A stretch of DNA of 11,219 nt from Promethearchaeota archaeon (GCA_014729315.1 WJKD01000531.1:1-11219), one strand, 5' to 3'. Counted from the first letter of the stretch, positions 1 to 6,485 are shown. Program-made: numbers and translations. The notes: generated by a model from the letters alone, not told the origin.

Positions 1-195
1 AATTAATGATAAATAAAATGTCCAAGTGAGTGCCATAATTTTCGACTTTGTTTGTTAAATTGTAATTTTAATTACTCAATTTATAGTTTGTATGAATTTA
101 AAAATTGCGTTTATTACTAAAAAATGTAAAATTTAATTTTTTATAAATCTAAGAATTATGCGAAGACAGGTTTAACTTACAAAAAACTCGATTAT

Positions 196-215
196 TGATA
201 TATACACTTATATCA
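196..215. repeat. Inverted repeat 1 (7-bp arms, 6-base spacer)
   Basis: The arms tgatata (196-202) and tatatca (209-215) are perfect reverse complements separated by tacact. The geometry suits either a small hairpin or a two-half-site operator for a dimeric regulator. AT-only palindromes arise easily in such DNA, so the weight comes from its position next to two longer inverted repeats. Confidence 0.4.
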
Positions 216-220
216 TATTA

Positions 221-254
221 TTTGATTAAAATAAAGATAGCTCTTTTAATCAAA
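221..254. repeat. Inverted repeat 2 (11-bp perfect arms)
   Basis: The arms tttgattaaaa (221-231) and ttttaatcaaa (244-254) are perfectly complementary over 11 bases with a 12-base loop. The right arm runs into a T-rich stretch (256-260), as in a factor-independent terminator for a transcript entering from the left, although the stem is weak because it contains a single G-C pair. It could equally be a structural element of a small RNA. Confidence 0.5.
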
Positions 255-271
255 ATTTTTAGTAAAATTCC

Positions 272-298
272 ATATTCTCTTCACAAGAGAGAGAATAT
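272..298. repeat. Inverted repeat 3 (9-bp arms), hairpin followed by T-rich tract
   Basis: The arms atattctct (272-280) and agagaatat (290-298) are perfectly complementary around a 9-base loop. An alternative inner stem, ctctt/aagag, is also possible. A pyrimidine-rich stretch and the T-rich run ttattttta follow at about 300-320, which resembles a terminator. No coding gene lies immediately upstream on the plus strand in this window, so it would end either an unseen gene to the left or a small RNA starting near 165-170. Confidence 0.45.
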
Positions 299-438
299 CC
301 CTCCTCTACTTATTTTTATATTTATCGTATCAATAGTCTTTCATGTGTGAGTCGTTAAATAGTTTGATTATTCGCTATTACTTTAGTTTAAATAGTCCTA
401 TAAATATTAGTTATGTACATACTAAATTGATTCTTCCT

Positions 439-455
439 TGAAAGGATTTATAAAA
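439..455 (+). promoter_or_regulatory. Archaeal BRE/TATA-like promoter of the receiver gene
   Basis: A purine-rich BRE-like tgaaagga precedes tttataaaa (447-455). The box is centred about 27 bases before the TTG at 478 and about 36 bases before the ATG at 487, so the transcript would have almost no leader. A second TATA-like attataac at about 458-466 fits the ATG codons at 487 and 490. No Shine-Dalgarno sequence is present, which agrees with leaderless or near-leaderless translation. Confidence 0.5.
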
Positions 456-486
456 ACATATTATAACCACTCAAGAGTTGTCCAGC

Positions 487-861
487 ATGATGGAAAAGAA
501 AAAAATACTCATAGTTGATGATGCGAAATTTTTAAGGCACAAACTCATAGAGATTATTGATAAAATTGAATATGCGGAAGTTGTAGGAGAAGCAGAAAAT
601 GGTATTCAAGCTATTAATCTTTACAAAGAATTAAAACCGGATTTAGTAACGATGGATTTAATCATGCCAGAAATGGGAGGTATCGAAGCAATTGAAAAGA
701 TCGTCGAATATGATAAGGAGGCAAAGATTGTAGTAATTAGTATCATGGGTAAGGAAGAAAAAGCGCTTGAAGCAGCAGAAAAGGGAGCTAAAGATTATAT
801 TGAAAAGCCTTTTCAAGAAGAGCAAGTGATAAAGGTACTTCATAAATATTTACTTAATTGA
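487..861 (+). CDS. Stand-alone CheY-like response regulator receiver
   Basis: This is a single receiver domain of about 124 residues with no output domain. Numbered from the ATG at 487, it shows the acidic pair D11-D12 after the first beta strand (ILIVDD), the phospho-acceptor D57 in MDLIMPEMGG, a Ser at 85 in the usual Thr/Ser position (VVISIMG), and K107-P108 (EKPF). All residues needed for Mg-dependent phosphorylation by a histidine kinase are therefore present. It should act as a cytosolic phospho-relay or protein-binding switch. No kinase or chemotaxis gene is adjacent, so the partner is unknown. The in-frame TTG at 478 would add three residues; I chose the ATG because the domain starts immediately afterwards (KKKILIVDD). 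The gene is monocistronic: the next gene is 318 bases away and has its own promoter-like element. Confidence 0.9.
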   Translation: MMEKKKILIVDDAKFLRHKLIEIIDKIEYAEVVGEAENGIQAINLYKELKPDLVTMDLIMPEMGGIEAIEKIVEYDKEAKIVVISIMGKEEKALEAAEKGAKDYIEKPFQEEQVIKVLHKYLLN

Positions 862-1179
862 CCATAAATAATTAATCTAGTCTTTATTTCAAACGCTTCA
901 TATTGATATTAGTTCCTTAAAATTTATACTCTTGATAATTCTTATTATTGAAAAGTTTTTTATCTAATGATTTTTTTGGTCTCATTAATCGTTTATTATT
1001 CAAAAATAAGCTAACATCATTTTCCTAAATTCTATAATTTTTTTAGGAATCTGATATTGATTTATTTAAACGCAACTTACCCAATTAAAAGAAAAAAATA
1101 TAATTTGGTAAAATTTGAATAATAAAAATTAGGAAAATTCACATTAAATTCCACTTTATACTTTTGTTAGCTGATCACT
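862..1179. other. Non-coding gap before the acyltransferase-like cluster
   Basis: No gene is seen in these 318 bases on either strand. They hold an inverted repeat at 1022-1049 and, at the right end, TATA-like elements for the first cluster gene (attaaatt at 1143-1150 and tttatact at 1155-1162). Several T-rich runs after the receiver gene (such as 884-890 and 955-962) could serve as archaeal oligo-T terminators. Confidence 0.55.
1022..1049. repeat. Inverted repeat, possible hairpin
   Basis: The arms ttcctaaa (1022-1029) and tttaggaa (1042-1049) are perfect complements with a 12-base loop. The inner bases aatt/aatt could extend the stem with a bulge of Ts. It lies midway between the receiver gene and the first membrane acyltransferase-like gene. 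It may be a terminator remnant, an operator, or chance in AT-rich DNA. Confidence 0.4.
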
Positions 1180-2079
1180 ATGTCTAAAATGGAAAGACTT
1201 AAAGCAACAAAGGAAAGAATTAAGAATAAAATCCTAAGACAAGAAATTAATTATCAGTTTGGACTTTATATATTTATTTTTCTTTTGATATATCTCGGTT
1301 CGTTATTTTTTCCAGGAGCAATAATAATGGTTTATATTCTATATTTTTTAGTGCCATTTTTTTTAAACACACCTGATTTTATCACTATTTTTACAAGCCT
1401 TAAACCTTTATTAGCCTTATTGATGTTTCCGTTAGTGCTAATTTTCAGCTATCTTTTGAGACTTTTCCTTGTTGCCTTGTTTACACGATTTTTTTGGAAG
1501 TTTTCTGAAAAACGTTCACCTTCAAAAAATGGAATTATTCCTCGAAATTTCCAAAGCAAGACCTTAAATTATTACCATCTAAGATCGTTTTTAATTAAAT
1601 ATCCCAAATATTTATTTACCAAAGGTATGTTTCCTTGGTTAATCAATTGGGCATATAATTTTATTGGGTCAACGAAGATCGGAAAAGGATCCACTCTAGA
1701 AGAGGAAATTTGTGGGGACAAATTCGTTGAAATTGGAGATAACTGTTATATCGGCGTAAATACTGCGCTAGCTTCCCACCTCGTCGAAGGTATCTTCGGG
1801 AACGTGATTTATTTTAAAATTGAAATTGGTGATAATGTAACCTGTGCGGGATTTAATATTATTGGTCCAGGATGCGAGATAAAGGACGATTCTTATTTAT
1901 TACCTCTTGCGGTAACAACGAAATATAACACAACGCGGGGAGATAATTATTATTTTGGAATGCCATTGCGTAGGATATTTACTCGGAAAACAATGAAGTA
2001 TTTGAAAGTGTCTAAAGCAGATTTGGAGGAGGCAGAAAAAATTGCACTTGAAAATAAAAATCTTGAGGAAGAGGATTAA
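1180..2079 (+). CDS. Membrane-anchored beta-helix acyltransferase-like protein, subfamily A (A1)
   Basis: This 299-residue protein has a charged N-terminus, hydrophobic segments at about 27-62 and 76-107 (probably a helical hairpin and one or two further membrane helices), a conserved linker with NYYHLRSFLIKYPK (130-143) and FPWLINW (151-157), and a C-terminal left-handed beta-helix of hexapeptide-type turns from about 164 to 262 (KIGKGS, VEIGDNCYIG, IEIGDNV, NIIGPG). H200 in SHLVEGIFG is conserved in the paralogue at 3602 and is the best candidate for a catalytic base. The layout resembles the second half of the C-terminal domain of Pls-type NRPSs. The substrate is unknown; transfer of an acyl group at the membrane is an inference. 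The gene starts a translationally coupled pair with the next gene. M4 (ATG at 1189) is an alternative start that fits the TATA-like tttatact slightly better. Confidence 0.75.
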   Translation: MSKMERLKATKERIKNKILRQEINYQFGLYIFIFLLIYLGSLFFPGAIIMVYILYFLVPFFLNTPDFITIFTSLKPLLALLMFPLVLIFSYLLRLFLVALFTRFFWKFSEKRSPSKNGIIPRNFQSKTLNYYHLRSFLIKYPKYLFTKGMFPWLINWAYNFIGSTKIGKGSTLEEEICGDKFVEIGDNCYIGVNTALASHLVEGIFGNVIYFKIEIGDNVTCAGFNIIGPGCEIKDDSYLLPLAVTTKYNTTRGDNYYFGMPLRRIFTRKTMKYLKVSKADLEEAEKIALENKNLEEED

Positions 2080-2081
2080 AT

Positions 2082-2963
2082 GTGAATAAAGATAAAAATC
2101 GTATAATAGAAAATCTCTCTGAGAGTGATAAAGAGGATTTTCTTCTTGATTTTACTACGAGTAGCTCAATCTCGAGAGTAAATATAAAGATTTTAGCGAT
2201 ATATATTCCCATCTTTTGGTTAAGCGGGATGCTAGTAGCTATTTATTGGTACGAATACACTAAATATGTTACGAATTGGATTCCAACGATTTTGTTCTTA
2301 CCCGTAGCGATTCTTTGTATGTATTTTATCTTTATTTTTGGATGTATTTTTTTTTCTAAATTGTTTCTCACTCTAATAAACCTCGTTCATAAACCAAAAG
2401 AAGGAATATTTAAAGCAGAAAAAGGTAATCCAGATTTTGAATTTTGGTGCCTTCGTATAGAATTAAAAAAATTAATTCTTTGGTTAATAAGAAATTGTCC
2501 CCTCCCTTGGTTAGATATTTTAGCATTTAAGTTATTTGGAGTTAAAATGGATTCGACGAGTCATCTTAATGACGCATGGGCTGACCCTGAATTTATAGAA
2601 TTAAATCGTAAATCCCTTGTTGGGCAAGGTGCGGTGGTAATGAGCTCTATGGTCGTTGGTAAATATTTAATTATTAAAAAAGTAAGATTAAGCGACTATT
2701 GTATTGTTGGTGGACAATCTATTATCTCTCCGGGAACTATAATCGGGAAAGACTCCGTTATAGGGGCTCTTTCTATGTCAAAATATAATCAAGTTTTGGA
2801 AGATGGATGGATATACACGGGCATCCCTGCTTTTAAATTCAAAAAGAATAAGTATGCCGAAACTGGTCGAGAAGTCCTAAGAAAAATCATTGTTGACGAC
2901 AAAATTGAGCATCGTTTAAACCACAAAATAAATATTGAAGAAGATAAGAAAGATTTAGTTTAA
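2082..2963 (+). CDS. Membrane-anchored beta-helix acyltransferase-like protein, subfamily B (B1)
   Basis: The protein has 293 residues. A soluble N-terminus with the motif DFTTSSSISRV (23-33) is followed by membrane segments at about 36-56 and 68-100, a linker (HKPKEGIF; FEFWCLR; NCPLPWLDILAFKLFGVK at 138-155), and a beta-helix from about 152 to 250 ending in GWIYTGIPA, the usual exit of hexapeptide-repeat acyltransferases. The position where many such enzymes have a catalytic His reads VVMSSMVVG, with no His. H161 lies earlier, in SHLNDAW. It may be a non-catalytic or differently catalytic partner of A1. The start is GTG, two bases after the A1 stop, with the purine-rich gaggaagagg inside the end of A1 as ribosome binding site, so the two are probably translationally coupled. 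The closest relative here is the gene at 4515. Confidence 0.75.
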   Translation: MNKDKNRIIENLSESDKEDFLLDFTTSSSISRVNIKILAIYIPIFWLSGMLVAIYWYEYTKYVTNWIPTILFLPVAILCMYFIFIFGCIFFSKLFLTLINLVHKPKEGIFKAEKGNPDFEFWCLRIELKKLILWLIRNCPLPWLDILAFKLFGVKMDSTSHLNDAWADPEFIELNRKSLVGQGAVVMSSMVVGKYLIIKKVRLSDYCIVGGQSIISPGTIIGKDSVIGALSMSKYNQVLEDGWIYTGIPAFKFKKNKYAETGREVLRKIIVDDKIEHRLNHKINIEEDKKDLV

Positions 2964-2999
2964 AAAAATAAAAAGTCAGCTCTTTTCTAAATTATTTTA
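2962..2999. terminator. Oligo-T/oligo-A stretch between convergent genes
   Basis: The 41-base gap between B1 and the minus-strand YkgJ-type gene contains an A-run (2962-2974, a T-run on the minus strand) and the T-rich ctcttttctaaattatttt on the plus strand. Archaeal RNA polymerase terminates at such T tracts without a strong hairpin, so this short gap could stop transcription from both sides. Confidence 0.4.
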
Positions 3000-3004
3000 C
3001 ACCT

Positions 3005-3490
3005 TCAAAGATTGAAGTACTCTTCTAGAAAAACCATGAGTTTCTTACACATAAACTTAAGCTCTTTTCTTGAGTCGTAAAACGCGTTTGGGATAGGACA
3101 TATGGAATCAAGTTTGCATTTTTTCTTTTTCACATCGTAAACAAGAGGATAAAATTTACACCCCTGGGGTCTATACTCATATATCTTACATAAACGAGTA
3201 TTTCTATTATAAAAAATGCAATAACCGTTAACATTCTTCAAGATCCTATTATTGTTCTTATCTAGCGTTGAAAAATCTTCGTTCTTTTTAAATTCACTAT
3301 TATATCGCAAGATCGTTTGTATATCAAATTTAGAGAGGATCATATTAGTTTCTTTACAGCATTTACCACATTGTCTACAAAAACCATATGGTATCATAAT
3401 TATCATTATTTTATTACTGACTTCAGTTGAGGGTTTGATATAATGTAAAGATTGATTAAGACAATTCCAAGTTAACCGTTTATTGAACAT
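3005..3490 (-). CDS. YkgJ-family cysteine-cluster protein (CxxCxxCC, putative metal-binding)
   Basis: This 161-residue soluble protein carries the family signature FCRQCGKCC (C38, C41, C44, C45), then YCIFYN, RLCKIYEYRPQGCKFYP, and further Cys near 126-131. That is the full Cys pattern of the zinc- or iron-chelating YkgJ family (UPF0153). The biochemical role of most members is unknown; metal or Fe-S binding is a family inference. It lies on the opposite strand and interrupts the two blocks of acyltransferase-like genes. The start at 3490 has a TATA-like tataagat (3514-3521) at leaderless distance. Residues 1-28 lie outside the domain, and the ATGs at 3406 (M29) and 3397 (M32) are alternatives with another TATA-like element at 3437-3445. 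The 3' end abuts the A/T tract shared with the B1 gene. Confidence 0.8.
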   Translation of the reverse strand: MFNKRLTWNCLNQSLHYIKPSTEVSNKIMIIMIPYGFCRQCGKCCKETNMILSKFDIQTILRYNSEFKKNEDFSTLDKNNNRILKNVNGYCIFYNRNTRLCKIYEYRPQGCKFYPLVYDVKKKKCKLDSICPIPNAFYDSRKELKFMCKKLMVFLEEYFNL

Positions 3491-3513
3491 CTTAAGGAGG
3501 AAAACTTATTTAA

Positions 3514-3521
3514 ATCTTATA
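3514..3521 (-). promoter_or_regulatory. TATA-like element of the YkgJ-type gene
   Basis: On the minus strand this reads tataagat, centred about 27 bases before the ATG at 3490, the spacing expected for an archaeal leaderless promoter. It is only a few tens of bases from plus-strand TATA-like elements (3506-3513 and 3553-3560) that could serve the divergent A2 gene. Confidence 0.4.
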
Positions 3522-3601
3522 CTCTGTTGTTAAGATCGTCTAAGGAGAAAAATTTATATTTTAGATACAATTCCTACATTGAAAAGAGATTTTTCGTGGA
3601 T

Positions 3602-4486
3602 ATGGAAGATTCTGTGTCAAAAAAAATTGAGAACGAAACTAAAAAAACCGAAATTGATCTCCAATTTCATTGGTATTTATTTTCCTTTTTCGTTATTTAT
3701 TTGGTTTCGTTTTTAATTCCAGGTATTATCTTGCTTTTGTATGTATTAATATTTTTCAAACCTTATGTATTGGACAATCCAAGCTTGACTGGGTTGTTTT
3801 TTAATTGGCAACCTCTTACATTTTTAATGATTTTACCTCTAATGGTGATAGGATGCTACCTACTTCATTTATTGTTCGTAGGGCTAATCACTAAGATTTT
3901 ATGGGGGATCACAGAGAAGAAATGCCCAACAGTAGGCGGAATTATTCAAAGAAATGTCCCAAGCAAGATGTTGAATTATTATCATATCCGATCTTTCCTA
4001 TTAAAGTATCCTAAAAATGCTTTTGTAAAAGGACCTTTTCCTTGGCTTGTTAATTGGTTATTTAATTTCGTAGGATCCTCAAAAATTGGAAAAGGAAGCA
4101 CAGTTGAGGAAGAGATTGCTGCGGACAAGTTTGTAGACATAGGTGAGAATTGCTACATTGGTGTTAATTCGGCTATATGTAGCCATACCGTAGAGGGTAT
4201 ATTTGGTCGGATTCCATACTTTGAAATAAATTTAGGTGATAATGTTACTTGCTCCGCATTCAATATTGTAGGCCCTGGAAGCGAATTACAAGATAATTCT
4301 TATCTGCTTCCTTTAGGATGCACGGGTAAACATCAAGTTACTAAAGGAAATAATTTCTATTTTGGTATTCCGATGAGGAAAATTTTCAAAAGAAAAATAA
4401 TCGACTACTTAAAAGTTTCTAAAGCAGATTTAAAAGATGAAAAAGAAATAAGCAAAATCCAAGAGTCAGAAATAGAGAACCAATAA
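3602..4486 (+). CDS. Membrane-anchored beta-helix acyltransferase-like protein, subfamily A (A2)
   Basis: This protein has 294 residues from the ATG at 3602. It aligns without gaps to A1 from QF before the first membrane segment to KVSKADL near the C-terminus, about 58% identical by my hand count (148 of 257). Identity is strongest in the linker (MLNYYHIRSFLLKYPK, FPWLVNW) and the beta-helix (SSKIGKGST, VDIGENCYIGVN, SHTVEGIFG, LGDNVTC). The candidate catalytic His in SHTVEGIFG is at residue 195. The hydrophobic segments match those of A1. An in-frame TTG at 3527 would add 25 residues with no counterpart in A1, so I prefer 3602; GTG at 3596 is also possible. A TATA-like tttatatt at 3553-3560 gives a leader of about 20 bases. 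It is followed after 28 bases by B2, repeating the A-B order of the first block. Confidence 0.75.
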   Translation: MEDSVSKKIENETKKTEIDLQFHWYLFSFFVIYLVSFLIPGIILLLYVLIFFKPYVLDNPSLTGLFFNWQPLTFLMILPLMVIGCYLLHLLFVGLITKILWGITEKKCPTVGGIIQRNVPSKMLNYYHIRSFLLKYPKNAFVKGPFPWLVNWLFNFVGSSKIGKGSTVEEEIAADKFVDIGENCYIGVNSAICSHTVEGIFGRIPYFEINLGDNVTCSAFNIVGPGSELQDNSYLLPLGCTGKHQVTKGNNFYFGIPMRKIFKRKIIDYLKVSKADLKDEKEISKIQESEIENQ

Positions 4487-4492
4487 ATATAA
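4483..4492 (+). promoter_or_regulatory. TATA-like element overlapping the A2 stop codon, upstream of B2
   Basis: The sequence ataaatataa covers the TAA stop of A2 (4484-4486) and is centred about 27 bases before the ATG of B2 at 4515. That is the spacing for a leaderless archaeal promoter, so B2 could be transcribed on its own as well as by read-through from A2. The 28-base gap has only a weak Shine-Dalgarno candidate (gatga). Confidence 0.4.
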
Positions 4493-4514
4493 TTCAAATC
4501 ATAGATGAAAAATT

Positions 4515-5408
4515 ATGGAGCAAAACACTACTAAAATCCAAACCCTAAATGATCAAGCTTCAACTTTAAAAAAGGAGGAAAAGGATGATTTAACCATAGA
4601 TTTTACTACGAGCAGCGCAATATCAAAAGTTAGTGTAAAATTTTTAGTTATTTATATTCCCATTTTTTGGTTCAGCGGAATGTTAGTGGGCATATATTTG
4701 TATGAATATTTTAAAAATCTTCCTCCGTTCACCGAAGATTGGATTGCTTGGATTCCAACTCTTTTATTTTTACCGTGGGCATTCTTTTGCTGTTATATGA
4801 TTTTTATCATTGGCTGTTTAATTTTTAGCAAATTATTTTTAATTTTAATAAATTTAATTCATAACCCAAAAGAAGGAATTTTTAGGGCAGAGAAAGGCGA
4901 TACGGATTTTGAATTTTGGTGTTTAAGACGGGAAATAAAAAAATTAGTCCTATGGTTAATGAGAAATTGTCCGCTTCCGTGGGTAGACGCAGCTGCATTT
5001 AGGTGGTTTGGAGTTAAGATAGATTTTAGCAGTCACCTCCAAGATTCTTGGTGCGATGTCGAATTTATTAAGTTCGGTCGTAAAGTGATGATTGGGCAAG
5101 GTGCGGTCGTAATGAGCTCGATGGTTATTGGAAAGTATTTAATCATTCGTAAAGTAATATTCGGTGATTACACCGTTGTTGGAGGACAAGCTACGATTGC
5201 CCCGGGTACAATAACGGGTACTGACTCTTTGTTAGGTGCGATTTCTTCGACTATATTCAATCAGATACTAGAACCGGGTTGGATATACTTCGGAATTCCT
5301 TCAATTAAATTAAAACCAAACGAATTGGCTACTAATAAGACGATTTTAAAAAGAATTGTTGACGAAGAGAAAAAAATTGAAATGGAACATGATATCGTTT
5401 CAAAATAA
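4515..5408 (+). CDS. Membrane-anchored beta-helix acyltransferase-like protein, subfamily B (B2)
   Basis: This 297-residue protein is closely similar to B1 (about 60% by eye, with a seven-residue insertion between the two membrane segments, NLPPFTEDWIAW region). It has the soluble motif DFTTSSAISKV (29-39), membrane segments at about 43-66 and 80-113, the linker NPKEGIF, DFEFWCLRR, NCPLPWVDAAAFRWFGVK, and a beta-helix from about 165 to 262 with IGQGAVVMSSMVIGKYLII and GWIYFGIPS. As in B1, the usual catalytic-His position has none. Parts are near identical to B1 at the DNA level (gggcaaggtgcggt at 5095-5108), but third positions differ widely elsewhere, so the duplication is not very recent. 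It sits 28 bases after A2 and 44 bases before B3. Confidence 0.75.
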   Translation: MEQNTTKIQTLNDQASTLKKEEKDDLTIDFTTSSAISKVSVKFLVIYIPIFWFSGMLVGIYLYEYFKNLPPFTEDWIAWIPTLLFLPWAFFCCYMIFIIGCLIFSKLFLILINLIHNPKEGIFRAEKGDTDFEFWCLRREIKKLVLWLMRNCPLPWVDAAAFRWFGVKIDFSSHLQDSWCDVEFIKFGRKVMIGQGAVVMSSMVIGKYLIIRKVIFGDYTVVGGQATIAPGTITGTDSLLGAISSTIFNQILEPGWIYFGIPSIKLKPNELATNKTILKRIVDEEKKIEMEHDIVSK

Positions 5409-5420
5409 AAACAATAAGAA

Positions 5421-5430
5421 TAAATAAGAA
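5421..5430 (+). promoter_or_regulatory. TATA-like element upstream of B3
   Basis: The sequence taaataagaa in the 44-base gap after B2 is centred 27-28 bases before the ATG at 5453, the usual archaeal spacing. No Shine-Dalgarno sequence precedes the ATG, so B3 may have its own leaderless promoter in addition to read-through from B2. Confidence 0.35.
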
Positions 5431-5452
5431 AGAATTTTAAAGTGTATTATAT

Positions 5453-6370
5453 ATGAGCGTTCCCACCTCGATGAGAGTTGGACCTTTTACTCCAACCGTT
5501 TTGGTAAAGAAGCGTTATTTGATATTTTATATTTTTTTAATGTGGGTTTCAATGATTCCATTATTACTGCAATTTTGGTGGTATTGGCAGTTACTTTGGG
5601 ACCCGATAAGACCACTCCATTTTTATATATTTTTACCGCTTTTAGCTTTTGTAATGTATTTAACAGCCGTATTTACTTCGTTAATTTTCGCTAAAATCCT
5701 TTTGGTTATGGTAAACATTTTTCATAAACCCAGAGAAGGGGTATTCATGAGAGTTCCTTCAGATAAAGATTATCGCTACTGGTCCTTAAGAAATACAATT
5801 AAAAGATGGCCCGTTTGGCTTGCTCATAAATTCCCATTTCCCTTTTTAGATAATATATGCTTTAAAATGTTTGGTGTAAAGACAAAATTCTCCAATTCGC
5901 TCTTTGAAGGCTGGGTTGATTGTGAATTCATAGAGTTTGGCGATAATGTGGTGGTTGGACAAGGTTCAATCGTACAAAGCGCTGTGATCGTTGGAAATCT
6001 ACTTATAATTAGAAAAACTATAATTGAAGACAATGTCAGAATTGGTGCACATGCTATAGTAATGCCAGGAACACATATCGGTAAAAATGCTGTCCTTGCC
6101 GCAAATTCCGTTACACTTGTAGAACAAGAGCTCGAAGAAGGGTGGGTTTATCTGGGTGTGCCTGCAAAAAAATACAAGAAAAATAGATTTTTCGAGGACG
6201 GACTGGAAGAAATCATTGGACACGTAGAGGACGTAGAGGATTTACGAGAAAAATATGAGCAATTATATATTAAGAGATACGATAAAGAAGTTGCCTATAA
6301 AGAGAAAAAAGAGATTAAAAAAGAACAAAAATTAGAAGAGCAAGCGCGAATAGAGCAGCAACCCGATTAG
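5453..6370 (+). CDS. Membrane-anchored beta-helix acyltransferase-like protein, subfamily B (B3), divergent
   Basis: This 305-residue protein has the B architecture: membrane segments at about 21-48 and 56-90, the linker HKPREGVF and DYRYWSLR, FPFPFLDNICFKMFGVK, then a beta-helix from about 140 to 238 (EFGDNVVVGQGSIVQSA, IIEDNVRIGAHAIVMPG, HIGKNAVLAANS) ending in GWVYLGVPAKK. Its hexapeptide turns are more canonical than those of B1 and B2, but the DFTTSS motif is missing and the His of SHL is Asn in SNSL. H200 in RIGAHAIVMPG is extra. A highly charged, Lys/Glu-rich tail (about 250-305) is predicted to be helical or coiled coil and could mediate assembly. It closes the second block, so the second block differs from the first by carrying this extra B paralogue. 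Confidence 0.75.
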   Translation: MSVPTSMRVGPFTPTVLVKKRYLIFYIFLMWVSMIPLLLQFWWYWQLLWDPIRPLHFYIFLPLLAFVMYLTAVFTSLIFAKILLVMVNIFHKPREGVFMRVPSDKDYRYWSLRNTIKRWPVWLAHKFPFPFLDNICFKMFGVKTKFSNSLFEGWVDCEFIEFGDNVVVGQGSIVQSAVIVGNLLIIRKTIIEDNVRIGAHAIVMPGTHIGKNAVLAANSVTLVEQELEEGWVYLGVPAKKYKKNRFFEDGLEEIIGHVEDVEDLREKYEQLYIKRYDKEVAYKEKKEIKKEQKLEEQARIEQQPD

Positions 6371-6424
6371 GAATACCTAATTATTTAGGATATTTGAAAA
6401 TTGATCTAAAATTCTCTTTTTGTC
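6366..6424 (+). terminator. Hairpin plus T tracts at the end of the cluster
   Basis: A 6-bp stem attagg (6366-6371)/cctaat (6376-6381) with a 4-base loop overlaps the stop codon of B3 and is followed by tattt. A clearer T tract, tctctttttgtct, follows at about 6412-6424. Together they are a reasonable end for the plus-strand cluster, since the next genes lie on the other strand. Confidence 0.45.
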
Positions 6425-6485
6425 TACTGCATTAATTGCAATTATCTTATAAACCTAGACTTAAATTGTTTGAAATAATTAAAGT

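Larger units (their letters stand above)
1..486. other. Non-coding leader region with three inverted repeats
   Basis: No open reading frame longer than a few codons with a plausible start is visible here on either strand. The stretch is very AT-rich. A TATA-like ttataaat lies near 138-147, three inverted repeats follow between 196 and 298, and a pyrimidine- and T-rich stretch follows at about 299-322. The last 50 bases carry the promoter of the receiver gene. I see no tRNA, rRNA or CRISPR repeat. Whether the hairpin stretch is transcribed as a small RNA cannot be decided from sequence alone. Confidence 0.6.

Noticed and set aside
355..396. Direct repeat ttaaatagt at 355-363 and 388-396
   Set aside because: Nine AT-rich bases repeated twice is expected by chance in this composition; no third copy or regular spacing.
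658..843. 61-codon frame on the minus strand inside the receiver gene
   Set aside because: It lies entirely opposite the well-supported CheY-like gene and its translation is Phe/Leu/Cys-rich low complexity typical of the antisense of AT-rich coding DNA.
2012..2212. 66-codon minus-strand frame across the A1/B1 junction
   Set aside because: Antisense to two real genes, with no domain and no promoter-like spacing.
3527..3601. Extended N-terminus of A2 from the TTG at 3527
   Set aside because: The extra 25 residues have no counterpart in A1, while the ATG at 3602 aligns the two N-termini closely.
5824..6223. Two overlapping minus-strand frames inside B3
   Set aside because: Both are shadows of the B3 coding sequence and show no recognisable motif.
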